The notes: generated from the sequence alone by a model not told the origin. A DNA stretch of 8,179 nt from UMGS1696 sp964623635 (GCA_964623635.1 CAZUUA010000063.1:1-8179); one strand, 5' to 3'. Counted from the stretch's first letter, positions 1-6,710 are shown. Numbers and translations are program-made.

Positions 1-886
1 CTAACTTTTCGTCATAGTAGGTGTCCACAACGGAGCCGTCGTCCTGACGGGTACAGATCTGCTTGCCAAAGAACCACAGGAACTGGTCACAGCCGCCCAT
101 CAGGTCAAAGCCCATGCCGTACATATCCTCGATGTCCTTTGTACCGTCGCCGTTCACGTCGGTGTAGATGACGGATGCCATTTCCTTCATCTTATCCTTC
201 GTCCACTTGCCTTCCGCAACGATGGGATAGATGTCCTCTAAGGTATACTTTGTGGCAATGTCTTTGTTGTAGAAAATGGCGTATGCGGTGCTTACGGGGG
301 ACAGATCCAGATAGCCTACGCCAAAGTAGGTCACATCCCTGTAGGTCAGGTCGTTCACGGTGGTGTCGTTCCACCAGGGCTTGTCAAAGTTGATATGGGG
401 CACGTCCCGCAGGTTCAGGAACACATCGCTCAGCACATCCTCACCCATTTGGAGAATGTGGTAGGCGGCGATCTGGTAGTTGTCGTCTCCGGACATGACG
501 CTGTTCTTCAAGGTGGTGGAAACCGTGTCGTAGGCATCCAGGGATTCGTAGATCAGGTTCACGTCAAATCGTTCGGCTACATTGAAATTTCGATTGAAGA
601 TGGCATCGTCCACCACATCGCCGGTCATTTCTTCTACGTACATCAAGTAGCTGTTCCAGTCGTAGCACAGGATGGTGAAGTCCTTGTCACCAAATGATGT
701 GTCCGGCAGCTCGTCGGAAACGGCCAGTCTGGGGTCGGTAGTCTCGGCCTCTTCCGTTTCCCCGGTGGTGTTGGTGGTATCGGTGGTGTTGGTGGTCTCG
801 TTCACGGTCTCTCCACAAGCGGTAACAGAAGCCAGCATCAGAGCAGCCAGCAGGAGAGCCAGGATCTTTTTGCGGTTTGCGTTCAT
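1..886 (-). CDS. Extracellular solute-binding lipoprotein of a sugar ABC transporter (N-terminal part, runs off the left edge)
   Basis: The first 295 residues are present and the frame is still open at base 1. A basic start (NANRKK), a hydrophobic stretch at about residues 8-23 and a lipobox ending VTAC with Cys24 predict a lipid-anchored, cell-surface protein. Residues 25-45 are a Thr/Asn/Glu-rich linker with repeated NTT and DTT units. From about residue 55 (DFTILCYDWNSY) the sequence has the style of family-1 extracellular sugar-binding proteins of Clostridia. Residues 243-254 (DVNGDGTKDIED) match a calcium-binding EF-hand/dockerin-type loop, which such proteins often carry next to a YG pair, as here. 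AAGGAG at 894-899 sits 7 nt before the ATG and sets the start. The gene is divergent from the ASRT operon, which suggests shared control. The ligand cannot be read from sequence; a sugar or oligosaccharide is inferred from the neighbours. The permease genes would lie to the left. Confidence 0.8.
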   Translation of the reverse strand, partial: MNANRKKILALLLAALMLASVTACGETVNETTNTTDTTNTTGETEEAETTDPRLAVSDELPDTSFGDKDFTILCYDWNSYLMYVEEMTGDVVDDAIFNRNFNVAERFDVNLIYESLDAYDTVSTTLKNSVMSGDDNYQIAAYHILQMGEDVLSDVFLNLRDVPHINFDKPWWNDTTVNDLTYRDVTYFGVGYLDLSPVSTAYAIFYNKDIATKYTLEDIYPIVAEGKWTKDKMKEMASVIYTDVNGDGTKDIEDMYGMGFDLMGGCDQFLWFFGKQICTRQDDGSVVDTYYDEKL

Positions 887-930
887 GGGGATTCTCCTTA
901 CAATGTGCAATTGGATTATCGGTTGACCAT

Positions 931-959
931 AGTATAGCACAAAAGATTCATTTTTGCAA
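931..959 (-). promoter_or_regulatory. Sigma-A promoter of the solute-binding protein gene
   Basis: Read on the minus strand, TTGCAA (959-954) and TATACT (936-931) are separated by 17 nt, and TGC directly before the -10 box makes an extended -10. Transcription would start near 924, giving a leader of about 38 nt before the ATG at 886. Confidence 0.65.
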
Positions 960-1010
960 TGCCATAGGACGAAATTTTCTGCTTTTTTACAAAAAGGTAG
1001 CAAAAACCTC

Positions 1011-1040
1011 TTGACAAAACCCCTGCTTTGGTGTTACTAT
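1011..1040 (+). promoter_or_regulatory. Sigma-A promoter of the ASRT operon with overlapping inverted repeat
   Basis: A perfect -35 box TTGACA (1011-1016) is followed after 18 nt by TACTAT (1035-1040), preceded by TGT as an extended -10. Transcription would start near 1047, leaving a leader of about 78 nt. The -10 box is also the left arm of a perfect 6-3-6 inverted repeat, TACTAT-AGA-ATAGTA (1035-1049), which covers the expected start point and could be a repressor operator. Confidence 0.65.
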
Positions 1041-1124
1041 AGAATAGTATAGTTGTGTCCAAGGTGGCTGCAAAGGTCCCGGCGACACGTATAAATTTTT
1101 TGAAAACCGAAAGGAAAAAACACC

Positions 1125-1499
1125 ATGAAAGCATACGGTAAGAAAGTTTGGCTGATCCCCGACACCTTTTTGAATTCTGTTTCCAAGAACGATGGCATCA
1201 GCCACGAAGCCATCTGCGTGATCAACACCTCTGACGTGGACGCCGAGATCAAGCTGACCCTGTTCTTTGAGGACAGAGAAGCACGTACCGATTTCTCCTC
1301 CTTCTGCGCTGCTATGCGTACCCACCACATCCGTATGGACAAGCTGCGCAACGCCGACGGTCAGCCCATTCCCAGAGACACGCCCTACGCTGTGCTGGTA
1401 GAATCCAACACGCCTATTGTTTGCCAGTACTCTCGTCTGGACACCAGCGCTGCCGAAATGGCTCTGATGACCACCATCGCTTACCCGGTAGAAGACTAA
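1125..1499 (+). CDS. ASRT-family protein (Anabaena sensory rhodopsin transducer-like, PF07100)
   Basis: A 124-residue soluble protein with no signal peptide or membrane segment. Visible family marks are WLIPD near the N-terminus (residues 9-13), SHEAICVINTSD (about 26-37), LFFEDRE (about 46-52), a THHIRMDKL block, IPRDTPYAVLVES and a C-terminal QYSRLDT...AEMALMTTIAYP. These cover the whole ASRT/DUF1362 domain at normal length. The founding member is a soluble tetrameric beta protein that binds the Anabaena sensory rhodopsin. Most homologues occur without a rhodopsin, and comparative work proposed that the superfamily binds sugars or related small ligands. AAGGA (1111-1115) lies 9 nt before the ATG. 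It is the first gene of the operon, 51 nt ahead of the DUF4091 gene. No rhodopsin is present, so a ligand-sensing or metabolic role is the better inference here. The family call is firm; the role is unknown. Confidence 0.88.
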   Translation: MKAYGKKVWLIPDTFLNSVSKNDGISHEAICVINTSDVDAEIKLTLFFEDREARTDFSSFCAAMRTHHIRMDKLRNADGQPIPRDTPYAVLVESNTPIVCQYSRLDTSAAEMALMTTIAYPVED

Positions 1500-1550
1500 C
1501 ACTACAAAAATGTAGAGATCGGGAGCTATTCCCATAGAAAGGATATAGTT

Positions 1551-3263
1551 ATGCCAAAACTGACGCTGGCAAAGCTGACCTCCTCCCAGACCAAGCTGTT
1601 CCCGGAAACGGTGGATATGCCGGTGGTACAGGAAGGCTATGCTTTTGCCGATGAACCCCATCATTTCCAGGTCGCACTGCGCTGCGAAAACATCCGTGGT
1701 ACAGCAGTCAGCGTGCAGGTCACGTCCGATATTCCCACGGAGGTGTTCCACATTGGCTACGTGCCGGTGAACCATCCCATGGTCTTTGACACCGATGCGG
1801 CCGGTTTTGCCAAAAGAGAACCGGGACTGTACCCGGATCCCCTGTATGCCCGTCCTTCTGCACCTGTGGTAGAACGAGCCGGACAGATCTGGCGGGAAAA
1901 GGATACCAAGGCCACCGTCAATCTCTCCAGCGTCAACACCGCCGGGATCTGGATCACCTGCAACCCGCAAGGCGAACCACTGCCCGCCGGAGACCACACC
2001 GTCACCGTACAGGTGCTGTATTTGGAAGGCGCTGCCACGGAGAAAATGGGAGAGCTGTCCTATACCCTCCATGTGCTGCCCCACAAGCTGGCGGAGAACA
2101 CCGTGTACTACACCAACTGGTTCCACTGCGACTGCATTGCCGATACCTACGACATTCCCGTGTGGTCGGACAGATTCTGGGAGATTTTGCCGTCCTGGCT
2201 GAAGCAAGCTGCCAAAAACGGCATGACCACCCTGCTTGTCCCTGCATTCACGCCACCGCTGGATACGCCCATCGACAACGAACGCATGAACGTACAGCTG
2301 GTGGACATCACCGTCACCGATACCGGCTATGCCTTTGATTTTGCCCGGCTGGAACGCTACATCCGGCTGGCAATGGACTGCGGTATCCGGTATCTGGAGC
2401 ACGCCCACCTGTTCTCTCAGTGGGGAGCTGCCCATGCGCCGAACATCTATGACGTGACCGGTGCACGAATCTTTGGCTGGGATACCGATGCCGGCGGAGA
2501 CGAATACCGGAATTTCCTGACGGCCTACCTGACAGCGCTCATGGACTTCTCCGACAAGCTGGGGATCCGGGATCGCTGGGTGTTCCATGTGTCCGATGAA
2601 CCCTCTGCCGAGCACCTGGAAAACTATCGCCGTGGCAGAGCACTGGTGGAACCGCTGATCGGTGGCTGTCCCATTGCCGATGCGGTGTACCACGCCGAAT
2701 ACGCCGCCAACGGTACCGTGCAGGTTCCCGTGGCCGAAGTGACCCTGGCCGATGCCTTTGCCGAGACCTGTGGCTGTGACCGGACCAAAGCACCGGCAGA
2801 CGACCCCATCGATCTGTGGCTGTACTACACCGGTGGCTCCAGCCGCTGCACCAACCGGATGCTGCCCCATACCCCTGCCCGGACACGGGTGCTGGGTGCG
2901 ATCCTGTACCGCTATGGCGCTGTGGGCTTCCTCCATTGGGGCTACAACTTCTACTACGATAGAATGTCCGTGGGTCTGTTCGATCCGCTCAGTGACCCCT
3001 GCGGCTACAAGCAAATGCCCGGTTCACCCTATCTGGTGTATCCCGGACTGAATGGCAAGCCTGTTCCGTCCATTCGGGAAATGCTCATGTGTGAAGCCAT
3101 GTGTGACCTGCGGATGCTGTGGAAGGCAGAGGAGCTCTTGGGCAAGGAAGCGGTGCTGGCGATCTTAGAAGAAGTCTTCGGAGAGCCGGTCACCTGCCGT
3201 ACGATCCCGGAAGGGGAGACCCTGCTGCAGCTGCATGAACGGCTGTATGCGGCATTGCGGTAA
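1551..3263 (+). CDS. DUF4091 / GH123-type glycosidase-like protein
   Basis: A 570-residue protein in two parts. Residues 1 to about 185 form a beta-rich N-terminal region, including the EPGLYPDPL motif. The rest is a DUF4091 (PF13320, GH123 catalytic) domain. Hallmarks are YYTNWFHCDCIADTYD, VPAFTPPLDT, VQLVDI, HLFSQWGAAHAP (about 286-297), the HVSDEP motif with Asp349-Glu350, LWLYYTGG, FLHWGYNFYYD (His462-Trp463) and YLVYPGLNGKPVPSIRE. In characterised GH123 beta-N-acetylgalactosaminidases an adjacent Asp-Glu pair drives substrate-assisted catalysis, and Asp349-Glu350 fits that pair. Most DUF4091 proteins are uncharacterised, so the sugar specificity is inferred. There is no signal peptide, so it should act in the cytoplasm on imported oligosaccharide. 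GAAAGGA (1537-1543) lies 7 nt before the ATG. It sits mid-operon, with the dehydrogenase starting 26 nt downstream. Confidence 0.87.
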   Translation: MPKLTLAKLTSSQTKLFPETVDMPVVQEGYAFADEPHHFQVALRCENIRGTAVSVQVTSDIPTEVFHIGYVPVNHPMVFDTDAAGFAKREPGLYPDPLYARPSAPVVERAGQIWREKDTKATVNLSSVNTAGIWITCNPQGEPLPAGDHTVTVQVLYLEGAATEKMGELSYTLHVLPHKLAENTVYYTNWFHCDCIADTYDIPVWSDRFWEILPSWLKQAAKNGMTTLLVPAFTPPLDTPIDNERMNVQLVDITVTDTGYAFDFARLERYIRLAMDCGIRYLEHAHLFSQWGAAHAPNIYDVTGARIFGWDTDAGGDEYRNFLTAYLTALMDFSDKLGIRDRWVFHVSDEPSAEHLENYRRGRALVEPLIGGCPIADAVYHAEYAANGTVQVPVAEVTLADAFAETCGCDRTKAPADDPIDLWLYYTGGSSRCTNRMLPHTPARTRVLGAILYRYGAVGFLHWGYNFYYDRMSVGLFDPLSDPCGYKQMPGSPYLVYPGLNGKPVPSIREMLMCEAMCDLRMLWKAEELLGKEAVLAILEEVFGEPVTCRTIPEGETLLQLHERLYAALR

Positions 3264-3289
3264 ACAAAATGATACCAAGGAGAATAAAC

Positions 3290-4153
3290 ATGAATCTTAC
3301 ATTTGATCTGCACGGCAAGGTCGCTGTTGTAACCGGTGGCGGCGGTGTGCTGTGCTCCGGATTTTCCAAGACCTTAGCGGCAGCCGGTGCCAAGGTGGCA
3401 GTGTGCGACCTGCGTGAGGATGCTGCCAAGGTCGTAGCCGATGCCATCAATGCGGACGGTGGCTGTGCCATCGCCGTGGGCATGAACGTGCTGGACAAGG
3501 CCTCCATCGAAGCCGCCAAGAATACCATCGTGGAAAAGCTGGGACCGGTGGACATCCTGTTGAACGGTGCCGGTGGCAACAACGCCAAGGGCAACACCAC
3601 CCGTGACAACCTGACCCCCGAAGAGGTGGCAGAGCTGGATGCAAACGGCACCATCGAAGGCGTCAAGACCTTCTTTGATCTGGATCCCGACGGCATCAGC
3701 TTTGTGTTCAACCTGAACTTCTTAGGCACCCTGCTGCCCACCCAGGTATTCGCCAGAGATATGGCAAAGACCGGCGGCACCATCATCAACGTGTCTTCCA
3801 TGAACAGCTTCCGTCCCCTGACCCGGATCCCGGCCTACAGTGGCGCCAAGGCAGCTGTATCCAACTTTACCCAGTGGCTGGCCGTACACTTTGCACCTGT
3901 GGGCATTCGTGTCAACGCCATTGCCCCCGGTTTCTTCCTGACCGAACAGAACCGGAACCTGCTGCTGAATCCCGACGGATCTCTGTCTCCTCGCAGCGAA
4001 AAGATCCTTGGCCATACGCCCATGAACCGCTTTGGTGTTCCGGCAGACCTGGATGGCACCCTGCTGTGGCTGGCAGACGACAAGTTCTCTGCTTTCGTCA
4101 ACGGCATCGTGGTACCGGTAGACGGCGGTTTTGCTGCCTACAGTGGGGTCTGA
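3290..4153 (+). CDS. SDR-family oxidoreductase, D-mannonate oxidoreductase (UxuB/YjmF)-like
   Basis: A 287-residue classical-type short-chain dehydrogenase. The Rossmann motif is VVTGGGGVLCSGF (residues 13-25); Asp40 at the end of the second strand (VAVCDLR) favours NAD(H). NGAG is at 92-95, and the catalytic residues are Ser170 (INVSS), Tyr183 and Lys187 (YSGAK). An insert rich in charged residues (about 96-135) and the C-terminus VDGGFAAYSGV are typical of the SDR-type D-mannonate oxidoreductase of Gram-positive bacteria, which interconverts fructuronate and mannonate in hexuronate breakdown. No other uronate gene is in the window, so the real substrate may be another sugar acid or ketose. 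I chose the ATG at 3290 because AAGGAG (3277-3282) lies 7 nt before it and the fold begins at once; an in-frame ATG at 3269 has no such site. It is 26 nt after the DUF4091 gene and 4 nt before the lipoprotein. Confidence 0.82.
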   Translation: MNLTFDLHGKVAVVTGGGGVLCSGFSKTLAAAGAKVAVCDLREDAAKVVADAINADGGCAIAVGMNVLDKASIEAAKNTIVEKLGPVDILLNGAGGNNAKGNTTRDNLTPEEVAELDANGTIEGVKTFFDLDPDGISFVFNLNFLGTLLPTQVFARDMAKTGGTIINVSSMNSFRPLTRIPAYSGAKAAVSNFTQWLAVHFAPVGIRVNAIAPGFFLTEQNRNLLLNPDGSLSPRSEKILGHTPMNRFGVPADLDGTLLWLADDKFSAFVNGIVVPVDGGFAAYSGV

Positions 4154-4157
4154 TGCC

Positions 4158-4607
4158 ATGACGAAAAAGATCCTTTGCGTGGTACTGGCAGCGCTGTTTG
4201 TGACCCTGACCGCTATGTCCATGGTGTCCTGCGGTGGCCAGAAGAAGAGCGAATTTGGCGGAGCAGCCGTAGCCATCATGCCCCAGTATATTGGGGAAGG
4301 GGAAGACGATCCCTTCTATCAGTTCACCATGGACGACCTGAAGGTACAGGTCATCTATGCGGACTCTCTTATGAGCGAGCTGACGGAGAAGTACACCGTG
4401 ACTACCACCACGGAAGCTGGCTATTTCCAGATCGAGGTGGCATGGAACGGCCTGACCGGGGACATTCTGATCCCCATCGGCAAGGAAGCCTACCAGACCT
4501 ACAAGGCAAATCTGGACGCCAAGCGTGCCGAGATCGCCGAAAGCCTTGCCGCCGAGTCTGAGAGCCTGGCCGCCGAGTCTGAAAGCCTGGCCGCCGAAGC
4601 TGAATAA
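4158..4607 (+). CDS. Small lipoprotein with one bacterial Ig-like domain and heptad-repeat tail
   Basis: A 149-residue protein. Residues 1-25 are a lipoprotein signal (TKK, hydrophobic core, lipobox MVSC, Cys25), so it should be anchored on the outer face of the membrane. Residues about 56-107 look like a single bacterial Ig-like domain: DDLKVQVIYADS, then YTV, then an aromatic-rich strand YFQIEVAW, then NGLTGDILIPI. Residues 109-149 are Ala/Glu/Lys-rich and probably helical, ending in three ESLAAES-type heptads encoded by 21-bp tandem repeats. I chose the ATG at 4158 because the signal peptide begins there; an in-frame ATG at 4131 would put a polar extension in front. The Shine-Dalgarno site is weak (GTGGGG region, 4143-4148). 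With only 4 nt to the preceding stop codon, translation is probably coupled to the dehydrogenase. I do not recognise a named family. A surface role in glycan capture or transporter support is inference from context only. Confidence 0.75.
   Translation: MTKKILCVVLAALFVTLTAMSMVSCGGQKKSEFGGAAVAIMPQYIGEGEDDPFYQFTMDDLKVQVIYADSLMSELTEKYTVTTTTEAGYFQIEVAWNGLTGDILIPIGKEAYQTYKANLDAKRAEIAESLAAESESLAAESESLAAEAE
4539..4601 (+). repeat. Three tandem 21-bp repeats encoding heptads
   Basis: Three in-frame 21-bp units lie at 4539-4559, 4560-4580 and 4581-4601. The first and second differ at two positions; the third differs mainly in its last codons (GAAGCT in place of GAGTCT). Each encodes E-S-L-A-A-E-S/A. 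The unit is exactly seven codons, so copy-number change would keep the frame and lengthen or shorten a helix by one heptad. The stop codon follows after one further Glu codon. Confidence 0.9.
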
Positions 4608-4617
4608 CGGAATAAAA

Positions 4618-4670
4618 CAACAAATGGGTGCGGTAGGACGATTCCTACTACACCCATTTATTTTGTTGAA
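4618..4670 (+). terminator. Intrinsic terminator of the ASRT operon
   Basis: Outer arms AAATGGGTG (4622-4630) and CACCCATTT (4651-4659) pair perfectly. Inner arms GTAGGA (4633-4638) and TCCTAC (4643-4648) enclose the loop CGAT. The junction has one G-T wobble and one mismatch. A T-rich run (4657-4669) follows on the plus strand. It begins 10-15 nt after the lipoprotein stop codon. Confidence 0.8.
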
Positions 4671-4702
4671 AAAATGTCAGGGAACAGTCAAGACCGTTCC
4701 CT
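4669..4702 (-). terminator. Intrinsic terminator for minus-strand transcription from the GH110-like gene
   Basis: AGGGAAC (4679-4685) pairs with GTTCCCT (4696-4702), extended inward by GTC (4687-4689) and GAC (4692-4694). The intervening pair is a G-U wobble only in the minus-strand RNA; in the plus-strand RNA it is an A-C mismatch. On the minus strand the hairpin is followed by four bases and then six U (complement of 4669-4674). This fits termination of the gene at 4891-6645, now separated from it by the fold-back element. Confidence 0.6.
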
Positions 4703-4714
4703 ACGATTCTGTCA

Positions 4715-4894
4715 TTAAGGCGCCACCGCACAATTCTGATGATGCAGATGCGTTGGCAGATTTTTCGTCAGACAAAACAAATTCACCGCAGGCTTACGCT
4801 CGTAAGGCAAGGTGGATTTGTGAAGTATGACGGGAAAGATGCAAGCAGATGTGCCATCAAGGCGTTAGCCGTGAATTGTGCGGTGGTGCCTTAA
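4715..4894. mobile_element. MITE-like fold-back element with 22-bp terminal inverted repeats
   Basis: The ends TTAAGGCGCCACCGCACAAT..TC (4715-4736) and the inverted copy at 4873-4894 agree at 21 of 22 positions. The interior is also an imperfect palindrome: 4778-4787 against 4811-4820 (9 of 10), CGTCA (4766-4770) against TGACG (4828-4832), and a central CTTACG-CT-CGTAAG (4793-4806). The whole 180 bp could thus fold into one long hairpin. It has no coding capacity. TTAA at both borders could be the repeat end or a duplicated TTAA/TA target. Size and structure fit a non-autonomous miniature inverted-repeat element; a large regulatory hairpin is the alternative. Copies elsewhere in the genome would settle it. 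The right border overlaps the stop codon of the GH110-like gene. Confidence 0.7.
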
Positions 4895-6645
4895 ATATCC
4901 GTTACGATATCCTTGCAGCTTTCCATATGAATGGTTTCGGTCAGTCCCGAAAAATCGCCGATCCATTCGTTGTCTTCTACGGTAGCATCGGTCACATGGT
5001 CCAGCTTGATGCGCCAGGTGCCGGGGTGCCACTTCTTCGCACAGGGACTGTGGAAGATCCGGTTGTCCGTGAAGGTCAGATCCGTGGTGGCGTAGGCATA
5101 CAGCACAGGCGTGTCCGGTGTGTCAAAGGTGTTACCGGTGATGCGAATGTGCTTGTGGAAGGGCTTGTCGTTGTCCGGCTGGGGAACCACGGGACAGACA
5201 CTGATCATGCCGTCGCAGAACTGGTACATGGACGAAAGACATACGTCCGTGAACACGTTGTCCGTGATCTCCACATCGTGACATTCCCCGGATTCAAACC
5301 AGCCATTGGCGTCACCTGCCACCAGAATGGCACAGCCGGAGGAAGCAAAATAGTTCTCTGCGATCCGCACCGGCTGGGGGGTGGACACTAAGATCCCACG
5401 GGCCCGGCAGCTGCCAAAGCGGTTCTTCGTGCAGGTGAACGCTGCTGTGTGGCTGTAGTTGTCCAGCGCCAGTGCTTCGTCCCGGTTGGCAAGCTCCACG
5501 ACATCCTTGGGCAAAGGCGTGGCAAAGGTCAGGGTGAAGTGATCCAGATCCTCTAAGGTGTAGTCCGTGACGGTGGCTGTGGCAAAGGTGTGCATGGTGT
5601 GCCGTTCAATGAAGGTGATCGTATCTCCCGGTTCGGCCCAATAATGGAAGCCTCTTGCCTGAGGATGCCGGTAGGTACAGCGGAGGGTGTGATCGTCTAT
5701 CACCTCGTTCGAGGTCACGCAGCAGCTGTGTACATTGATGGGGTCGTCCATAAGACCTAAGAATGTACATTCGGTGATGGTGATGGTACCGCTGTTGCAG
5801 GTGATGTGCATCCCATCGTCCCGGCCACCGGAGACCCTGCGACCGGCGGCGGTGTTGGGCACGAAATGTACCCGGCGATAGGTCAGGTCATGGCTGAACT
5901 GTGCCAGACAGCCCAGCCCGCCGCAGGAATGCACGGTCACGTCGGAGATGGTGATGTCTTCGCACTTTTCCGTGAAGATCCCGGCATGGACACGCTCGTT
6001 ATGGCGCAAAACAAACACGTTGCCCAGATTGGTGGGTACCATCCGATGTGGCGTGATGCGGTACACATGGTTCCCCAGAGCCTCGATGGTCTTAGGAGAG
6101 AAGTTGTCACCGGTGGCACGGGTCACGCATTTGTTGTTGCCGTCGAACTGGATGGAGCTGTACGGAGACAGTGGGTACCATGCATCGGCGCCGGTGTCAA
6201 ATTCCAGCCAGCCGTTCACAAACCGGTGTGGGAAGACCGCCGGATCGATATACAGATCCACGGTGGTATCGGTGAAGCCGGTCACGACTCCTTCGGCCAC
6301 CAGGGGCTTTTTCCAGTCGATGGTGAAGTTTTCCATGGTGATGCGGCGGCAGTGGTCCAAGGTCACAGCCTGCATCTGTCCGGCAAACCAGAGCCTTGCC
6401 CCAAAGCCGGAGAGGGTACAGTTTTCCATGTCCTTGAGCCAGAGCCCCAACACCCGGTATGGCATCACGTCGGTGTTGGACAGGCGATAGTCGGCGTACA
6501 TTTCCTCGTGGGGATAGAAGTAGTAGTCGGCCTCCTCGAAGATAAAGGTGGTATCTGTCGGGAACTGCCGAAACAGGGAACATAGTGCCAGGGTACAGTC
6601 GGTATCGGGCGTGACACCGTAGTCACGTACAAAGATCGTTCGCAT
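4891..6645 (-). CDS. GH110-like (alpha-1,3-galactosidase-type) parallel beta-helix protein
   Basis: A 584-residue protein that opens with FVRDYGV, the usual start of a pectate-lyase-like beta-helix, followed by repeated short strands (ITMENFTID, ITISDVTVHSC, ITITECTFLG, VEITDNVFTD, IRITGNTFD). The core GGRDDGMHIT and LMDDPINVHS gives Asp277, Asp300 and Asp301. From memory, characterised GH110 enzymes use three Asp residues with the same spacing (one Asp, then a pair 23 residues on) as base and acid of an inverting alpha-1,3-galactosidase acting on blood-group-B or alpha-Gal structures. Length (about 600) fits. There is no signal peptide, unlike many secreted relatives, so a cytoplasmic role on imported oligosaccharide is inferred. 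AAGGAG (6657-6652) lies 6 nt before the ATG at 6645; a longer in-frame start near 6945 would run through the promoter and the next gene. The stop codon coincides with the fold-back element border. Another beta-helix glycosidase family remains possible. Confidence 0.77.
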   Translation of the reverse strand: MRTIFVRDYGVTPDTDCTLALCSLFRQFPTDTTFIFEEADYYFYPHEEMYADYRLSNTDVMPYRVLGLWLKDMENCTLSGFGARLWFAGQMQAVTLDHCRRITMENFTIDWKKPLVAEGVVTGFTDTTVDLYIDPAVFPHRFVNGWLEFDTGADAWYPLSPYSSIQFDGNNKCVTRATGDNFSPKTIEALGNHVYRITPHRMVPTNLGNVFVLRHNERVHAGIFTEKCEDITISDVTVHSCGGLGCLAQFSHDLTYRRVHFVPNTAAGRRVSGGRDDGMHITCNSGTITITECTFLGLMDDPINVHSCCVTSNEVIDDHTLRCTYRHPQARGFHYWAEPGDTITFIERHTMHTFATATVTDYTLEDLDHFTLTFATPLPKDVVELANRDEALALDNYSHTAAFTCTKNRFGSCRARGILVSTPQPVRIAENYFASSGCAILVAGDANGWFESGECHDVEITDNVFTDVCLSSMYQFCDGMISVCPVVPQPDNDKPFHKHIRITGNTFDTPDTPVLYAYATTDLTFTDNRIFHSPCAKKWHPGTWRIKLDHVTDATVEDNEWIGDFSGLTETIHMESCKDIVTDI

Positions 6646-6681
6646 GGTGTTCTCCTTATGTATTTGGATTGGTATGGTTCT

Positions 6682-6710
6682 ATGATACCACAAAATGGGG
6701 CATAGGTCAA
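6682..6710 (-). promoter_or_regulatory. Sigma-A promoter of the GH110-like gene
   Basis: On the minus strand TTGACC (6710-6705) and TATCAT (6687-6682) are 17 nt apart, giving a start near 6675 and a leader of about 30 nt. An inverted repeat, TGGTAT (6670-6675) and ATACCA (6685-6690) with 9 nt between, covers the -10 box and start point and may be an operator. Confidence 0.65.

Noticed and set aside
1047..1124. Riboswitch in the ASRT operon leader
   Set aside because: Only a 5-bp GTGTC/GACAC pairing (1055-1059 with 1084-1088) is visible; the leader is short and matches no riboswitch class I know.
987..3014. Long minus-strand open frame opposite the ASRT and DUF4091 genes (675 codons)
   Set aside because: It has no recognisable domain, a His/Gly/Val-rich odd composition, and lies opposite two genes with clear family motifs. 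It is a by-product of codon bias in GC-rich coding DNA.
4849..6585. Plus-strand open frames opposite the GH110-like gene (near 4849-5391, 5806-6585 and 5948-6490)
   Set aside because: They lack domains and ribosome sites, and the minus strand carries a continuous beta-helix protein with catalytic-type motifs.
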